From Candidatus Solincola tengchongensis (GTDB lineage Bacteria; Actinomycetota; Geothermincolia; Geothermincolales; RBG-13-55-18), in contig MU158662.1 of the NCBI GenBank assembly GCA_015711895.1, forward strand, positions 1-24,561: a DNA stretch of 24,561 bases, in the 5' to 3' direction. Shown in pieces: positions 1 to 8,246 of this stretch (the first letter of the stretch is position 1; the number at the start of each line of letters is the position of its first letter). A model generated the notes under the pieces. It saw only the letters and a list, made by a program, of their open reading frames with translations, made no database searches and was not told the origin of the DNA. The position numbers and the translations under genes are program-made.

Positions 1-92
1 TGTCTGTCGCGGGGAGGCGGGGACCGTGCGGCCTGAAGTCCGCCGTACCGGTCCGGCGCGGCCTCCGCTACGACAGCATCTTCCCCCGGCGC

Positions 93-98
93 AGGAGG
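93..98 (+). promoter_or_regulatory. Ribosome binding site that decides the TTG start at 104
   Basis: AGGAGG lies 5 nt before a TTG codon at 104. The longer reading from GTG at 26 has no such signal, and its extra 26 residues are proline/arginine-rich and outside the fold. The site therefore favours the shorter protein. Confidence 0.6.
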
Positions 99-103
99 GT
101 GGA

Positions 104-961
104 TTGTCCAAAGACCCTTTTCCTGGTTCGGGAACCCCCTCGGGGACGGTGGCCTTCATCGCTGCCACCCCCGAGGAAGCCGCATGTCTTCAGCCGTTCC
201 TCCGCCACCCGTCCCCGCTTCCGGCCCCGCCGGGGATGGCGCTACGGCGCGGTGGCGTGGGGTCCTCCGACGTACTGCTCCTCACCTGCGGGGTGGGAAA
301 GGTCCCCGCGGCAGCCGGCACCATGTACCTCACGGAGCGCTACCAGCCCCGCGCCCTGGTACTCATCGGCACTGCCGGTTCCCTGGACCCACGCCTGGGC
401 ATCGGCGACCTGGTGGTGGCCGACGAGGTGCTCCCCGCGGACGTGGGGGTCATCCACTCCCAAGGCTTCGGCCAGACGGGTCCGGGACTCTGCGCCGAGG
501 GCCGGCTGCTCTTCCACAACCGTTTTCCCCTGGATGGCGAAATGGCGGAAGCGGCGGCCACTTCCGCCTCCCGTGCGGCGCTGACCTGCCACCGCGGGAG
601 GGTCATCACCTGCGATCAGGTGGTCCTGGATCCCGGACTCCGCGCCTATCTTGGAAAGACCTTCCAGGCGTTGGCCGTGGAGATGGAGGGCTCCGCGGTG
701 GCCCAGGTGGCCGGGGGAGCGGGAATACCCGTAGCGGTCATCCGTGCGATAAGCGACGAGATGGAACACGATTTCGTGGGCCTGGAGGAGATACTGCCCT
801 ATTGTGGTGAGTCGCGAACCGATCTGTGGGCCAGGCGCTACCGGATGCTGACCGCCGACGGTTCCATCCTCGCCCGGGCGCGGGAAATGCGCCGGGGCAC
901 GCGACGGGCACTGGCCAGCATCGGCCGCTTCCTGGAGGCCTTTCTCCCCGCGATCACCTGA
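104..961 (+). CDS. Nucleoside phosphorylase / nucleosidase family protein (MTAN/PNP superfamily)
   Basis: Probably cleaves the N-glycosidic bond of a purine nucleoside or related compound (methylthioadenosine, S-adenosylhomocysteine, futalosine or a purine nucleoside) in the cytoplasm. From the TTG start the protein has 285 residues. The superfamily pattern is clear: an opening beta strand with FIAATPEE, a glycine-rich GTAGSL nucleoside/phosphate loop, then V-E-M-E-G (E193-M194-E195) for ribose binding and ISDE with D218 as the purine-side acid. The C-terminal tail of about 60 residues (REMRRGTRRALASIGRFLEAF) is basic and helical and longer than in bacterial MTANs. Exact substrate and phosphorolysis versus hydrolysis cannot be told from the sequence. 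The gene is convergent with the kinase gene, with only 10 bp between stops. An upstream operon partner may lie beyond the left edge. Confidence 0.8.
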   Translation: MSKDPFPGSGTPSGTVAFIAATPEEAACLQPFLRHPSPLPAPPGMALRRGGVGSSDVLLLTCGVGKVPAAAGTMYLTERYQPRALVLIGTAGSLDPRLGIGDLVVADEVLPADVGVIHSQGFGQTGPGLCAEGRLLFHNRFPLDGEMAEAAATSASRAALTCHRGRVITCDQVVLDPGLRAYLGKTFQALAVEMEGSAVAQVAGGAGIPVAVIRAISDEMEHDFVGLEEILPYCGESRTDLWARRYRMLTADGSILARAREMRRGTRRALASIGRFLEAFLPAIT

Positions 962-971
962 ACCCCAACCC

Positions 972-2093
972 CTACGCACCCGACACGTCAGCCCATCCCC
1001 GCTTGCCGGCGGGCGGGAGGGTTAAGAAGAACACGGTCCCTCTGCCGGGCTCCGACTCAACCCATATCCTCCCGCCCCAGCTCTCCACCGCCTTCTTCAC
1101 GATGGACAAGCCCAGGCCCAGTCCGTGTTCCTCACAGGAATGCAGGCGGGTGAAGGGCTGGAAGATCTCCTCCGCCTTCCCGGGCTCTATGCCCATGCCG
1201 TTGTCCCTCAGGTAGAGGCACACCGTATCGCCCTCGGGCCGCCACCCGAGCCTGATCCTGGGAGGCACGTCCGGCCTCCGATACTTGAGAGCGTTGTCCA
1301 GGAGGTTGGAGAGGACCTGCTGCAGGCGCACACGATCCACCGCCACCAGGGGGATGCTCTCATCCACCTCCACCTCCGCCCCGAGGTTCTCCATTTCCAG
1401 CGCTCTCTCTTTTACAACCTCCCGGAATGACTCCTTCGGGTCCACCACCTCAAGCGAGGCGGTGCCTGCGGAGGCCCTAGCGTATTCCAGGAGGGAGTCG
1501 ATGAGCCGGCCCATGCGTTCAGCGGCCTTCTCCATCCTCTCCAGGTATTCCGTCTCCTCCCCGTCCAATCTCTCCCCGGCCCTTTCCCTCAGGAGCTCCA
1601 GGAACCCCTTGATCACCACCAGGGGGGCGTTCAGATCGTGGGAGACGGTCTGGGCGTAGGCCTCGAGCTCCCGGTTCTTCTCCCTCAGCTCCGCCGTCCT
1701 CTCCTCCACCGCCCTCTCGAGCCCCCGGTAATGGTCCTCCAATTCCCCACGCAGCTGTTTTCCTCTCCAGCTTAGATAGGCAACCACGCACCCCACGATG
1801 ATGAAGGACGAGCCCCGTATGGTCTCCTGCCAAAGGGAGACCTGCAATCCGCTCACAGTATGGGATATAAGAAGTGCTGCGAAAAGGGCGACGGCCACGC
1901 TAAGCCCGCTCCAGTCCCACCAAAAGGCGGCCAGGACCACGGGGAGATAAAAGAAGTGGGTGAACACCACGTCCTTGTTCAACCTGAAGTGGAAGATGGA
2001 AACCAGGGTCAGAGACATCGCCATCAGGACAGCCAGGAGCGAGATGCGCACCCATCTTCTGTCGTGCAGCTTGCTGCCATCAAATGCGCACAT
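972..2093 (-). CDS. Membrane-bound sensor histidine kinase (HisKA/HATPase)
   Basis: 373-residue sensor kinase. Residues 1-110 hold about four hydrophobic segments (ISLLAVLMAMSLTLVSIF, FFYLPVVLAAFWWDW, VAVALFAALL, SSFIIVGCVVAYL) with little periplasmic sequence, so it probably senses a signal in or at the membrane. A coiled-coil linker (about 118-145) leads to the H-box SHDLNAPL with phospho-acceptor H152. The N-box NLLDNALKY, G1 DNGMGI and G2 GLGLGLSIVKK of the ATPase domain follow, so the catalytic core looks complete. A GAGGGA ribosome site precedes the ATG by about 4 nt. No response regulator is encoded nearby, so it is an orphan within this window. Its target is unknown. Confidence 0.9.
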   Translation of the reverse strand: MCAFDGSKLHDRRWVRISLLAVLMAMSLTLVSIFHFRLNKDVVFTHFFYLPVVLAAFWWDWSGLSVAVALFAALLISHTVSGLQVSLWQETIRGSSFIIVGCVVAYLSWRGKQLRGELEDHYRGLERAVEERTAELREKNRELEAYAQTVSHDLNAPLVVIKGFLELLRERAGERLDGEETEYLERMEKAAERMGRLIDSLLEYARASAGTASLEVVDPKESFREVVKERALEMENLGAEVEVDESIPLVAVDRVRLQQVLSNLLDNALKYRRPDVPPRIRLGWRPEGDTVCLYLRDNGMGIEPGKAEEIFQPFTRLHSCEEHGLGLGLSIVKKAVESWGGRIWVESEPGRGTVFFLTLPPAGKRGWADVSGA

Positions 2094-2211
2094 CTTTATC
2101 CCTCACGTTTTCTTGAGGGTGCTCCCCGCAACGCCGGGGTAGACCCACTTGACCTGGATGATCTTCTTCGCGAGCGGCCCGTCCGCACAAAGGTGCACCG
2201 AGCGTCCTCTT

Positions 2212-2217
2212 ATTATA
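2212..2217 (-). promoter_or_regulatory. Candidate -10 box for the histidine kinase gene
   Basis: On the minus strand these bases read TATAAT, about 115 nt before the kinase start. A -35 at 17-nt spacing would be GTCCGT, a poor match, so this is a strong -10 with a weak -35. It is divergent from the promoter at 2284-2292. Confidence 0.4.
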
Positions 2218-2283
2218 TTCCCAACATGTGGTTAACGGACCCATCGGATGAAGACCGCCTGCGGAACCGAAAAAGTTCACATC

Positions 2284-2292
2284 TGCTATAAT
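2284..2292 (+). promoter_or_regulatory. Extended -10 promoter for a leaderless transcript
   Basis: TGC directly followed by TATAAT is a consensus extended -10. Transcription would start about 7 nt downstream, at or next to the A of the ATG at 2299. No recognizable -35 exists at the right spacing, as expected for an extended -10 promoter. No Shine-Dalgarno sequence can fit in front of the gene. Confidence 0.6.
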
Positions 2293-2298
2293 TAACGC

Positions 2299-2748
2299 AT
2301 GTCCGCGGTAAGAGCCGGGGAGCGCAGGGCGGAGACCCTGAAGAGGCGGTTGCTGGCCGGGCTTCTGGGGTTCACCGGCACGGCCACGGCCGCTTTCTGG
2401 ATACTCTTCTTCGCCGGTAAGATCCAGGCCACGGAGACGGAGCAGGACGAGGCCTTCGAGCGCGCCTTCCCCCTCGCCGATTCCTGGATGAGCACCGCCT
2501 GCATGCTCGCTGCCTGGCATCTGTGGAAGGGCGAGCCGGAGGGGCACTTCTTCGGCGTGGCGGCGGGGAGCTCGCTCCTCTTCCTCTCCCTGATGGACAT
2601 CCTCTACTCCCTGGAGAACCGTAAATACTGGCCCCTGGACAGGGACCGCCTCACCATGCTCCTCATCCACCTGTGGACCCTGGGCCTGGGGACGGTCACC
2701 CTCTCCTATCTCTGGAAAAGTTTTCCTTCCCCGCCAAACGAAACCTGA
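2299..2748 (+). CDS. Small integral membrane protein of unknown function
   Basis: 149 residues; I do not recognise the family. The first 20 residues are basic, followed by hydrophobic segments at about 18-42 (LLAGLLGFTGTATAAFWILFFAG), 62-77 (STACMLAAWHLW), 84-105 (FFGVAAGSSLLFLSLMDILYSL) and 121-142 (MLLIHLWTLGLGTVTLSYLW), giving a four-helix membrane protein. Charged loops (ETEQDEAFER, ENRKYWPLDRDR) lie between them. The ATG has no ribosome site and sits where transcription should begin, suggesting a leaderless mRNA. It is divergent from the kinase and could share its control region. Hydrophobic periodicity and the promoter make this frame more believable than the overlapping minus-strand frames. 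Confidence 0.65.
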   Translation: MSAVRAGERRAETLKRRLLAGLLGFTGTATAAFWILFFAGKIQATETEQDEAFERAFPLADSWMSTACMLAAWHLWKGEPEGHFFGVAAGSSLLFLSLMDILYSLENRKYWPLDRDRLTMLLIHLWTLGLGTVTLSYLWKSFPSPPNET

Positions 2749-2985
2749 GCGCGGGTGAGTCAGGCGGGCCTTCCCCAAATATCACCGCAAGGATAGGCCC
2801 CAACCGCATTCCCCGCAATCCGAGCCTCCGGCGGTTATCATCCAGTGGGGGGTTCACCGACCTGCCGGCGCTCAGGACGATGGGCGTAGGCACCCCAGGC
2901 CCTTCATCTCCCGCCGCCATTCCTTCACCCGGAGGAGGGAAAAGCGCGCGGAGCACACCCCGTATCGGGAGCATGGGACGGCCTT
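2749..2985. other. Intergenic region between convergent genes
   Basis: No convincing coding frame. A weak CCCG-TAT-CGGG hairpin occurs near 2960-2970, without a run of T on either strand. I see no clear terminator. Confidence 0.5.
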
Positions 2986-4215
2986 TCAGGAGCCGGCTTT
3001 CTTTCCTGTACCCCCCCGCGCTCCCCTCTCCGACCCCCTGCCGCCCCCACGGGCGGGGGAGGCTTCGGCTGCACGGGAGACCTTACCTGCCGCGGAGGAC
3101 TTTTTCCTGGGTCTCCCTCCCCCGCTTCCCTCTCTCCCCGCTTCCCGGCAGCGATCCATCACCCACTTGGAGACCATGGGCGCCAGCTCCTTTTGGGAGC
3201 GCGAACTCACGTAGATGCCGATGTGCCCCCCGGGGAAGCCGTAAAGCGTCTTGTCCTCGCTTCCCACCAGGTCGTTGAGGGGTATGGACGACAAGGGAGG
3301 CACCAGGTGGTCCTCGGTGGCGTAGATGTTGAGGATAGGCATGGTTATCCTCGCCAGGTCCACCCGCCGGCCGCCTATCTCCAGCTCGCCCTTCACCAGC
3401 TTGTTCTGCTGGTAGAGGTCCTTTAAGAACTTCCGGTAGGCCTCTCCCGCCTGAGCCGGGCTGTCGAAGATCCACTTCTCCATGCGCACGAAATTGGCTA
3501 CCGTGGCCGGGTCGTCCAGGTTGTCCATGAGCCCCACGTACTTGTCCACCAGGAGCTGGAAGGGCCTGAGCATGAGGAAGCCCACGTTCATGAACTCGCC
3601 GGGGATGATACCCATGGTGTCCACCATCTTGTCCACGTCCATATGCTGGCTCCACACGTTGAGCAGCCCGTCGGTGACGTGGAAATCGACGGGGGTGACC
3701 ATGGTGATCAGGTTGCGGATCTTCTCCGGGTAGAGGGCCGAATAGATGACGGAGAAAGTCCCTCCCTGACAGACCCCCAGGAGGTTGATGCGCTCGTGCC
3801 CTGACCTCAGGCGCACGAGATCCACGCAGTCGTTGAGATAGACGTCTATATAGTCCTCCAGGGTGACGTAGCGGTCTCCGTGGTCGGGATAACCCCAGTC
3901 GATGATGTAAATGTCCAGGCCCTCCCCCAGGAGGTTGCGGATTAGGCTGCGGTCGGACTGCAGGTCCATCATGTACTGGCGGTTGACCAGGGCATAACAG
4001 ATGAGAATGGGGACGGGGCAGCGCGGCTTCTCTTCAGACAGGTAATGATAGAGTCGTACCTTGTCCTCCTCGAAGACCAGCTCCTTGGGAGTGGGCTCCA
4101 CATCCACGTCGGGGATGCTCAGAAGGATCTCGGCCCCCTTCACCACCTTGCGGTTGACCTCCTCCAGCTCCTGGAGGAAGAACTTGGGATCCAGGAACTC
4201 GCGGAACATGCTCAC
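2986..4215 (-). CDS. phaC: Class III poly(R)-hydroxyalkanoate synthase, catalytic subunit PhaC
   Basis: Polymerises (R)-3-hydroxyacyl-CoA to PHA on the granule surface as a complex with PhaE. 409 residues with an alpha/beta-hydrolase core. The lipase-like box reads G-V-C-Q-G-G with nucleophile C149; D302 (EDHLVPP) and H331 (GGHIG) complete the triad. These numbers equal those known for the Allochromatium vinosum class III enzyme when counted from the GTG at 4215, supporting that start (an ATG two codons later is possible). The GTG overlaps the phaE stop as GTGA, so translation is coupled. Beyond about residue 350 there is a tail of some 55 residues rich in Gly, Arg, Lys and Ser, absent from usual class III PhaC (about 355 residues); it may bind granule, DNA or polyphosphate. 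Confidence 0.95.
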   Translation of the reverse strand: MSMFREFLDPKFFLQELEEVNRKVVKGAEILLSIPDVDVEPTPKELVFEEDKVRLYHYLSEEKPRCPVPILICYALVNRQYMMDLQSDRSLIRNLLGEGLDIYIIDWGYPDHGDRYVTLEDYIDVYLNDCVDLVRLRSGHERINLLGVCQGGTFSVIYSALYPEKIRNLITMVTPVDFHVTDGLLNVWSQHMDVDKMVDTMGIIPGEFMNVGFLMLRPFQLLVDKYVGLMDNLDDPATVANFVRMEKWIFDSPAQAGEAYRKFLKDLYQQNKLVKGELEIGGRRVDLARITMPILNIYATEDHLVPPLSSIPLNDLVGSEDKTLYGFPGGHIGIYVSSRSQKELAPMVSKWVMDRCREAGREGSGGGRPRKKSSAAGKVSRAAEASPARGGGRGSERGARGGTGKKAGS

Positions 4216-5360
4216 CCCTCCCCTCCCCTCCCGGCCGCCTCTTTCCTCAACCCGTCCAGCTCCTTCCTCAAGGAACGCACCTCCCGTTTCAGGCGGTCCA
4301 GGGTCCGATAGAGGTTATCCATCTCGGAGCGGTTGGGGAAAGGCAGTTCCTTGGAAACCTCTTCCACGTAGGCCCGGAAGGCGGCCCGGAACTCCATCCC
4401 CTTGTCCACCAGCTGCCCCAGGAGACGCGAGAATTCCTTGGTGCGGAACAGCTCCACATAGAGGTCCTCGTTGGTCTGCCACCACAGGCGGTAGAGGTCC
4501 CGGAAGGACATGGGCTCCTCCCCGCCTTCCTCACCAAGGGAGGCCAGCCTCTCCTTAAGCTTTTCGAAACCCCTGGCACCCGCGGCCTGCAGGGCGGCGT
4601 AGAACTCGGCCAGCGCGATGCCGAACTCGTTGAGGGAATCCATGGTTCTGGTATATTTTTCCATAGTTTCACGGTAATAACCCATGGCCGGCATGCGCAG
4701 GAGGCGCCCGTAACTCTCCTCGTATGCTTTCCTCCATTCCTCGTAGACCTGGAGGGCAGTCTCCGGTGAAGGGCGCTCCAGGCTCATACCCCGCCCGGCC
4801 ATGGAGCGAGCGAACTCCGCCCAGGGGGCCAGGAAGTGGGCGGTGAGCCCTCCGAGGAGAAGGGGTATCTCGCCGGAATAGAGCTCGGCCACCCACTGCA
4901 GGGGCTCGGGGAGGGCAGGAGCGAAGACCTTTTCCACCAGCTCCCGGTAACGCTCGGCCCACCTGTCGAGCAGGGCGTGCACCGCTTCCAGGTCGAACTC
5001 CCCCTCCTTCCCGACGGAGCGGCGGTAGTCCTCGTACATCTGCATCCACAGGGAATAAAGGCCACTATAGACCTCCAGGGAACGAAAAGCCCGGAGGAAG
5101 GTCTCCGGCCCCACGCCCGTGAAGGGCACCGCGAACCTGGACATGAGCTCCCTGGTGTGATCCATCCATTCCCGGAAAAGGGCCTCCGCCTCGCCGGCCT
5201 TCTTCCCCGCCTCACCGGAGGCCGCCCTCCAGCCCGGGAAGCCACCGGAGAGGGTGCTCCCCCAGGCCTCCATCCACATGCGCATGGCCTCCGCCTGCAA
5301 TTCCCGCCAGCGTTTCCAGGTGTCGCTCCAGTCAAACCTTTCTCCGCCGTTACCGGCCAT
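4212..5360 (-). CDS. phaE: Class III PHA synthase accessory subunit PhaE
   Basis: Non-catalytic partner needed for activity of class III PhaC. The ATG at 5360 is chosen because GGAGGAGG lies just upstream; the frame stays open further left but that extension has no family character. The protein has 382 residues (A. vinosum PhaE has about 357) and is mostly helical, rich in Trp, Glu and Arg, with DWSDTWKRWRELQAEAMRMW near the start. It ends in a coiled coil (about 345-375: MDNLYRTLDRLKREVRSLRK), as PhaE proteins do. It lies between a phasin-like gene and phaC in one minus-strand operon. The call rests on context and overall character because PhaE sequences diverge strongly. Confidence 0.88.
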   Translation of the reverse strand: MAGNGGERFDWSDTWKRWRELQAEAMRMWMEAWGSTLSGGFPGWRAASGEAGKKAGEAEALFREWMDHTRELMSRFAVPFTGVGPETFLRAFRSLEVYSGLYSLWMQMYEDYRRSVGKEGEFDLEAVHALLDRWAERYRELVEKVFAPALPEPLQWVAELYSGEIPLLLGGLTAHFLAPWAEFARSMAGRGMSLERPSPETALQVYEEWRKAYEESYGRLLRMPAMGYYRETMEKYTRTMDSLNEFGIALAEFYAALQAAGARGFEKLKERLASLGEEGGEEPMSFRDLYRLWWQTNEDLYVELFRTKEFSRLLGQLVDKGMEFRAAFRAYVEEVSKELPFPNRSEMDNLYRTLDRLKREVRSLRKELDGLRKEAAGRGGEG

Positions 5361-5380
5361 ATCCTCCTCCTCGACCCACC

Positions 5381-5406
5381 GTTTCGCCAGCTGTGGCGGG
5401 CGAAAC
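5381..5406 (-). promoter_or_regulatory. Intercistronic hairpin between the phasin-like gene and phaE
   Basis: On the transcript GTTTCGCC and GGCGAAAC form a perfect 8-bp stem around a 10-nt loop. It lies just after the phasin-like stop and about 10 nt before the phaE ribosome site. No T-run follows, so it is not an obvious terminator. It could stabilise or process the mRNA and set the protein ratio. Confidence 0.55.
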
Positions 5407-5413
5407 GAACTCA

Positions 5414-5671
5414 CTACTCTCCCAGCAGCTCCTCCAGGCGGCGCAGCCCGTCCTCCAGGTTGCGCATGAGCTCCTCCCGCCCCTTGCGCAAGTTCTCCAG
5501 CCATTCGGCGAGCATCTTCTCGCCCTCTTTCTGCATCTCCCCGCTCTGCTCCAGGAAGGTCCTCCACATCTTTTCCATCTGCTCCTGGAAGGAACCCAGG
5601 GTGTCGAAGGTCATGCGCAGGAACTGACGCATGCCCTCCAGGGTCATCTTCTGAACCGCCTTGGGATCCAT
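5414..5671 (-). CDS. Small phasin-like, all-helical protein in the PHA operon
   Basis: 85 residues with no Cys. Almost the whole length shows amphipathic helix and coiled-coil pattern (MRQFLRMTFDTLGSFQEQM, then WLENLRKGREELMRNLEDGL). Phasins coat PHA granules and are small helical proteins of this kind, and the gene is the first of the operon ahead of phaE and phaC, so a granule-associated role is likely. It is shorter than many phasins (about 110-190 residues). The ATG is preceded by AAAGGAGG. I infer function from context and composition rather than a catalytic motif. It could instead be a second synthase accessory subunit. Confidence 0.65.
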   Translation of the reverse strand: MDPKAVQKMTLEGMRQFLRMTFDTLGSFQEQMEKMWRTFLEQSGEMQKEGEKMLAEWLENLRKGREELMRNLEDGLRRLEELLGE

Positions 5672-6535
5672 TTCCCCCTCCTTTCCACCGCCACCGGCGG
5701 AGACCCCGCCTCCGTCCCCGCACCCTCTTTCTACCTATTCCCGCCAGTCGGCGCTTCTCTGGAGAGCCCCGCCACAGGCCCGAACGGACTCCTCGGTTCG
5801 CTTCCCGCCATCGCTGACCGCATGAGGCCCGCACCGCCGCTGCAGCTCAGGGTTTCTCCATCTCCGCCGCGCCCCGACATATCTATGTTTCCTCCGGCGC
5901 ACCTTCGATAAACACGACCGTGGGAGCGGGCCTTCAACCGGCTGTCCCACCGTCAGCGGCACCGCCGGTGAGATCCTTCCGCGCAAGACATCATGAGCCA
6001 CTCCATTCAGGGACATGGGCACCGTCACTCTCCATGGATCCTCCCTGCTCTCAGCCGGGGTCACGACATCCCAAACGACCGCCCACCACCCGCGGTTGGG
6101 TACCGCGACCTGCGAGAGCCCTCTTCTTTTCCGCCCGCGATGACCCATTAAAAGAGCCGGGAAACGACATGAGGAATCCGGAATCCCGGTGAAGATTCCC
6201 CTGATCGTAGTGATTTCCCGGTCGGTGCGGCGTCTCGAAGGCATGGCGAGGGACATGGCTCCGGTTAAAGCGGCTCGAGGCAACACATCGCCCGCTTCAC
6301 CGCACGCCGCAAAGCTCGCGGCTTCAAGGATGCAATGTTGTATACTTGTTGCCGCGGATAGTCGGGAACCGGCCGGAAAACGCGCCTAAAGGCTCCGCAT
6401 CCGGAAACCGTAGGAAGGGATGAGTTCCTCCCCCCACGAGGGACTGCGGAATGGACGGCCCCGGACCGGAGGCGGTCCGCCTGCGGATGGACGCGTCATC
6501 TCCGGCGGAGGATCGGAAAGGTCGAGGGGTGATTC
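5672..6535. other. Long non-coding stretch upstream of the PHA operon and the lipoprotein gene
   Basis: 864 bp with several open frames on both strands, but their translations are Pro/Arg/Ser-rich and look like reading-frame shadows of GC-rich DNA. It must hold the divergent promoters. One weak candidate is TATACT at 6341-6346 (plus strand), without a good -35, about 185 nt before the lipoprotein. I could not assign a convincing promoter for the PHA operon. Confidence 0.5.
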
Positions 6536-7057
6536 ATGGTGCGCAAAAGGATCGTTCCGCTGGCGGCCCTGGCCCTTCTTTTCGCCCTTCTCCTTCCCCT
6601 CGCGGGATGCGGGAGCGCGGACCAGGAGGCCTATTTCCGGGAGATGCGCGAGATCAACGAGGAGCTGACCGCGAGGCTCGAGGCGCTCGAGGAGGAGGCG
6701 GGCGAGGCGGACCGTTCCGGCCGGCTGGAACCCGGAGAGGGGTTGGCGGAGGTCTTGGAGGAGATGGCCGCGGCCCTTGAGGAGGGGGTCGTGGAGATGA
6801 GCAGGGTAAAGGTCCCTGCAGGCGGCGAGGAAGCTCATCTGAGCCTTCTGAAGCTCCTCTCCGGAGCGGCTAGGGGTTACCGGGATGCCGCTTCCGCCCT
6901 CAGTCCCCACGCGGCGGAGGAAGAGGGCGCGGACGATTTGGAGGAGGGTGGCACGAGCCCCGAGGAATCGGAGGGGCACCCCGCGGGGGAGACGGAGGAA
7001 GAGAGCCAACAACCTCTGGCTCCATCCGGGCAGACGGGAAGTACCTCAAGCCACTGA
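6536..7057 (+). CDS. Predicted lipoprotein with acidic, helical body
   Basis: 173 residues. Basic N-terminus (VRKR), hydrophobic stretch and lipobox L-A-G-C with C25 as the lipidated cysteine, so it should be anchored in the cell envelope. Residues 30-70 are a charged probable coiled coil (EAYFREMREINEELTARLEALEEE as its pattern). Then comes a helix with EVLEEMAAALEEGVVEMSRV, and a disordered tail rich in Glu, Gly, Ser and Pro from about 127. GAGGGG precedes the ATG. No known family is recognised. It is not clearly co-transcribed with the following iron-sulfur gene, which has its own candidate -10 box. Confidence 0.75.
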   Translation: MVRKRIVPLAALALLFALLLPLAGCGSADQEAYFREMREINEELTARLEALEEEAGEADRSGRLEPGEGLAEVLEEMAAALEEGVVEMSRVKVPAGGEEAHLSLLKLLSGAARGYRDAASALSPHAAEEEGADDLEEGGTSPEESEGHPAGETEEESQQPLAPSGQTGSTSSH

Positions 7058-7129
7058 GCGGCTTTGACGCGCACGGAACCCGATTCTCGCCGGTCGTCCT
7101 TCCTCGAAACCCCGGTGGCGATTCCGGCG

Positions 7130-7135
7130 TATAAT
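7130..7135 (+). promoter_or_regulatory. Candidate -10 box for the iron-sulfur protein gene
   Basis: Perfect TATAAT, 48 nt before the ATG at 7183. No good -35 at 16-18 nt spacing, so an activator may be needed. The predicted leader is about 40 nt and includes GGGGAAGG as ribosome site. Confidence 0.42.
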
Positions 7136-7182
7136 AACCCCATAAGGTTCTCACGGTGTAGGATGGAGAAAGGGGAAGGCGC

Positions 7183-8183
7183 ATGAACGACGAGGACCTC
7201 TACCAGCAACTGGCGAACAGGGTGCTCATGCCCCAGAGCAAGATCATCCCCGAGCTCTTCCGCATGATCGCCGATGAGGAGGAAGCCCGGCTCCTTCTCT
7301 CCACTCCCGGTACCCTCCCCGAGCTGGCGGAGAAGACAGGGCTCCCCCCGAAGAGGTTGAGGAGAAACTGAAGGTCCTCTTCCGTAAGGGGGTGATCTTC
7401 AAGTCCGAGAAGCCCCAGGGTACCGTCTACCGCATGTGCCGGGACCTGGTCCAGTTCCACGACGCCTCCATACTCTGGCCGGAGGCCCCGGCGGAATACC
7501 ACCGCCTCTGGAAGCGTTTCATGGCCGAGGAGTGGCCGGAGTTCGCCGGCATGGTCTCCAGGATGCTCCCTAAGCCCTTCTCGCGCATCGTCACCGTGCG
7601 TCAACCGGTGGAGGCCCGCTCGCGCATCCTGGCCTACGACGACGTGGAGCAGATAATCAGGGATTCGGGAAAGGTTGCGGTGACCAAGTGCACCTGCCGC
7701 CTCATCGAGGGCAATTGCGACAAGCCCCTGGAAGTATGCCTGCAGGTGGGCAAAGCCGCGGAGTACACCATCGAGAGGGGCAGCGGCCGCGAGGTGAGCG
7801 TCGAAGAGGCGCTGGAAATCGTCCGTGAATGCGAGGAGGCTGGGCTGGTGCATGTCACCATGAACCGGGCCACGGACAGCCACTTCATCTGCAACTGCTG
7901 CGACGACTGCTGCATGTCCTTCACCCTCATCTCCAAGGGCATCAACCTGTGCGACCCAAGCCGCTTCCAGGCGCGCGTGGATCCCGAGCGATGCAGCGGC
8001 TGCGGCACCTGCTTGGAACGCTGTTTCTTCGGGGCTCTCTCCCTCGTCGGGGAGGAGGGATCCGAGGTCAGCCAGGTGGACCCGGAGAGATGCATGGGTT
8101 GCGGGCTCTGCATGGTCACCTGCCCCGAGGAGGCCATATCCCTGGAGCTGGTGCGGGAGGAGGACTTCATCCCCCGCTTCTGA
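7183..8183 (+). CDS. HTH / 4Fe-4S cluster protein, interrupted by a one-base frameshift
   Basis: Two adjacent frames form one protein of about 333 residues. Frame one (7183-7371) starts at a well-placed ATG and gives a helical region plus the first part of a winged-helix-like motif (LPELAEKTGLPP). It then runs to a stop at 7369. The second frame continues the same motif from 7350 (EEVEEKLKVLFRKGVIFKSE) if one more C is added to the C6 run at 7344-7349. The second part has cysteine groups CTCR...NC...VC and CNCCDDCC, then two classical ferredoxin motifs, CSGCGTCLERC and CMGCGLCMVTC, for two [4Fe-4S] clusters. A redox-sensing or electron-transfer role is likely. Sequencing error, pseudogene and programmed -1 shift are all possible. 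Without rescue, a 263-residue product could start at GTG 7392. Confidence 0.75.
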
Positions 8184-8193
8184 ACGCGCAACG

Positions 8194-8225
8194 AAAAGGG
8201 GGCGGGTCTTCCCGCCCCCTTTTTC
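8194..8225. terminator. Bidirectional intrinsic terminator
   Basis: GGGGGCGGG (8198-8206), loop TCTT, CCCGCCCCC (8211-8219), followed by TTTTTC and preceded by AAAA. The 9-bp GC stem with A and T tracts on either side should stop transcription from both convergent genes. Confidence 0.9.
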
Positions 8226-8246
8226 TTGCCCCCGCCACTTACAAGC

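Noticed and set aside
5735..6286. Open frame of 183 codons upstream of the PHA operon
   Set aside because: Arg/Pro-rich, no motif and no clear ribosome site; treated as intergenic.
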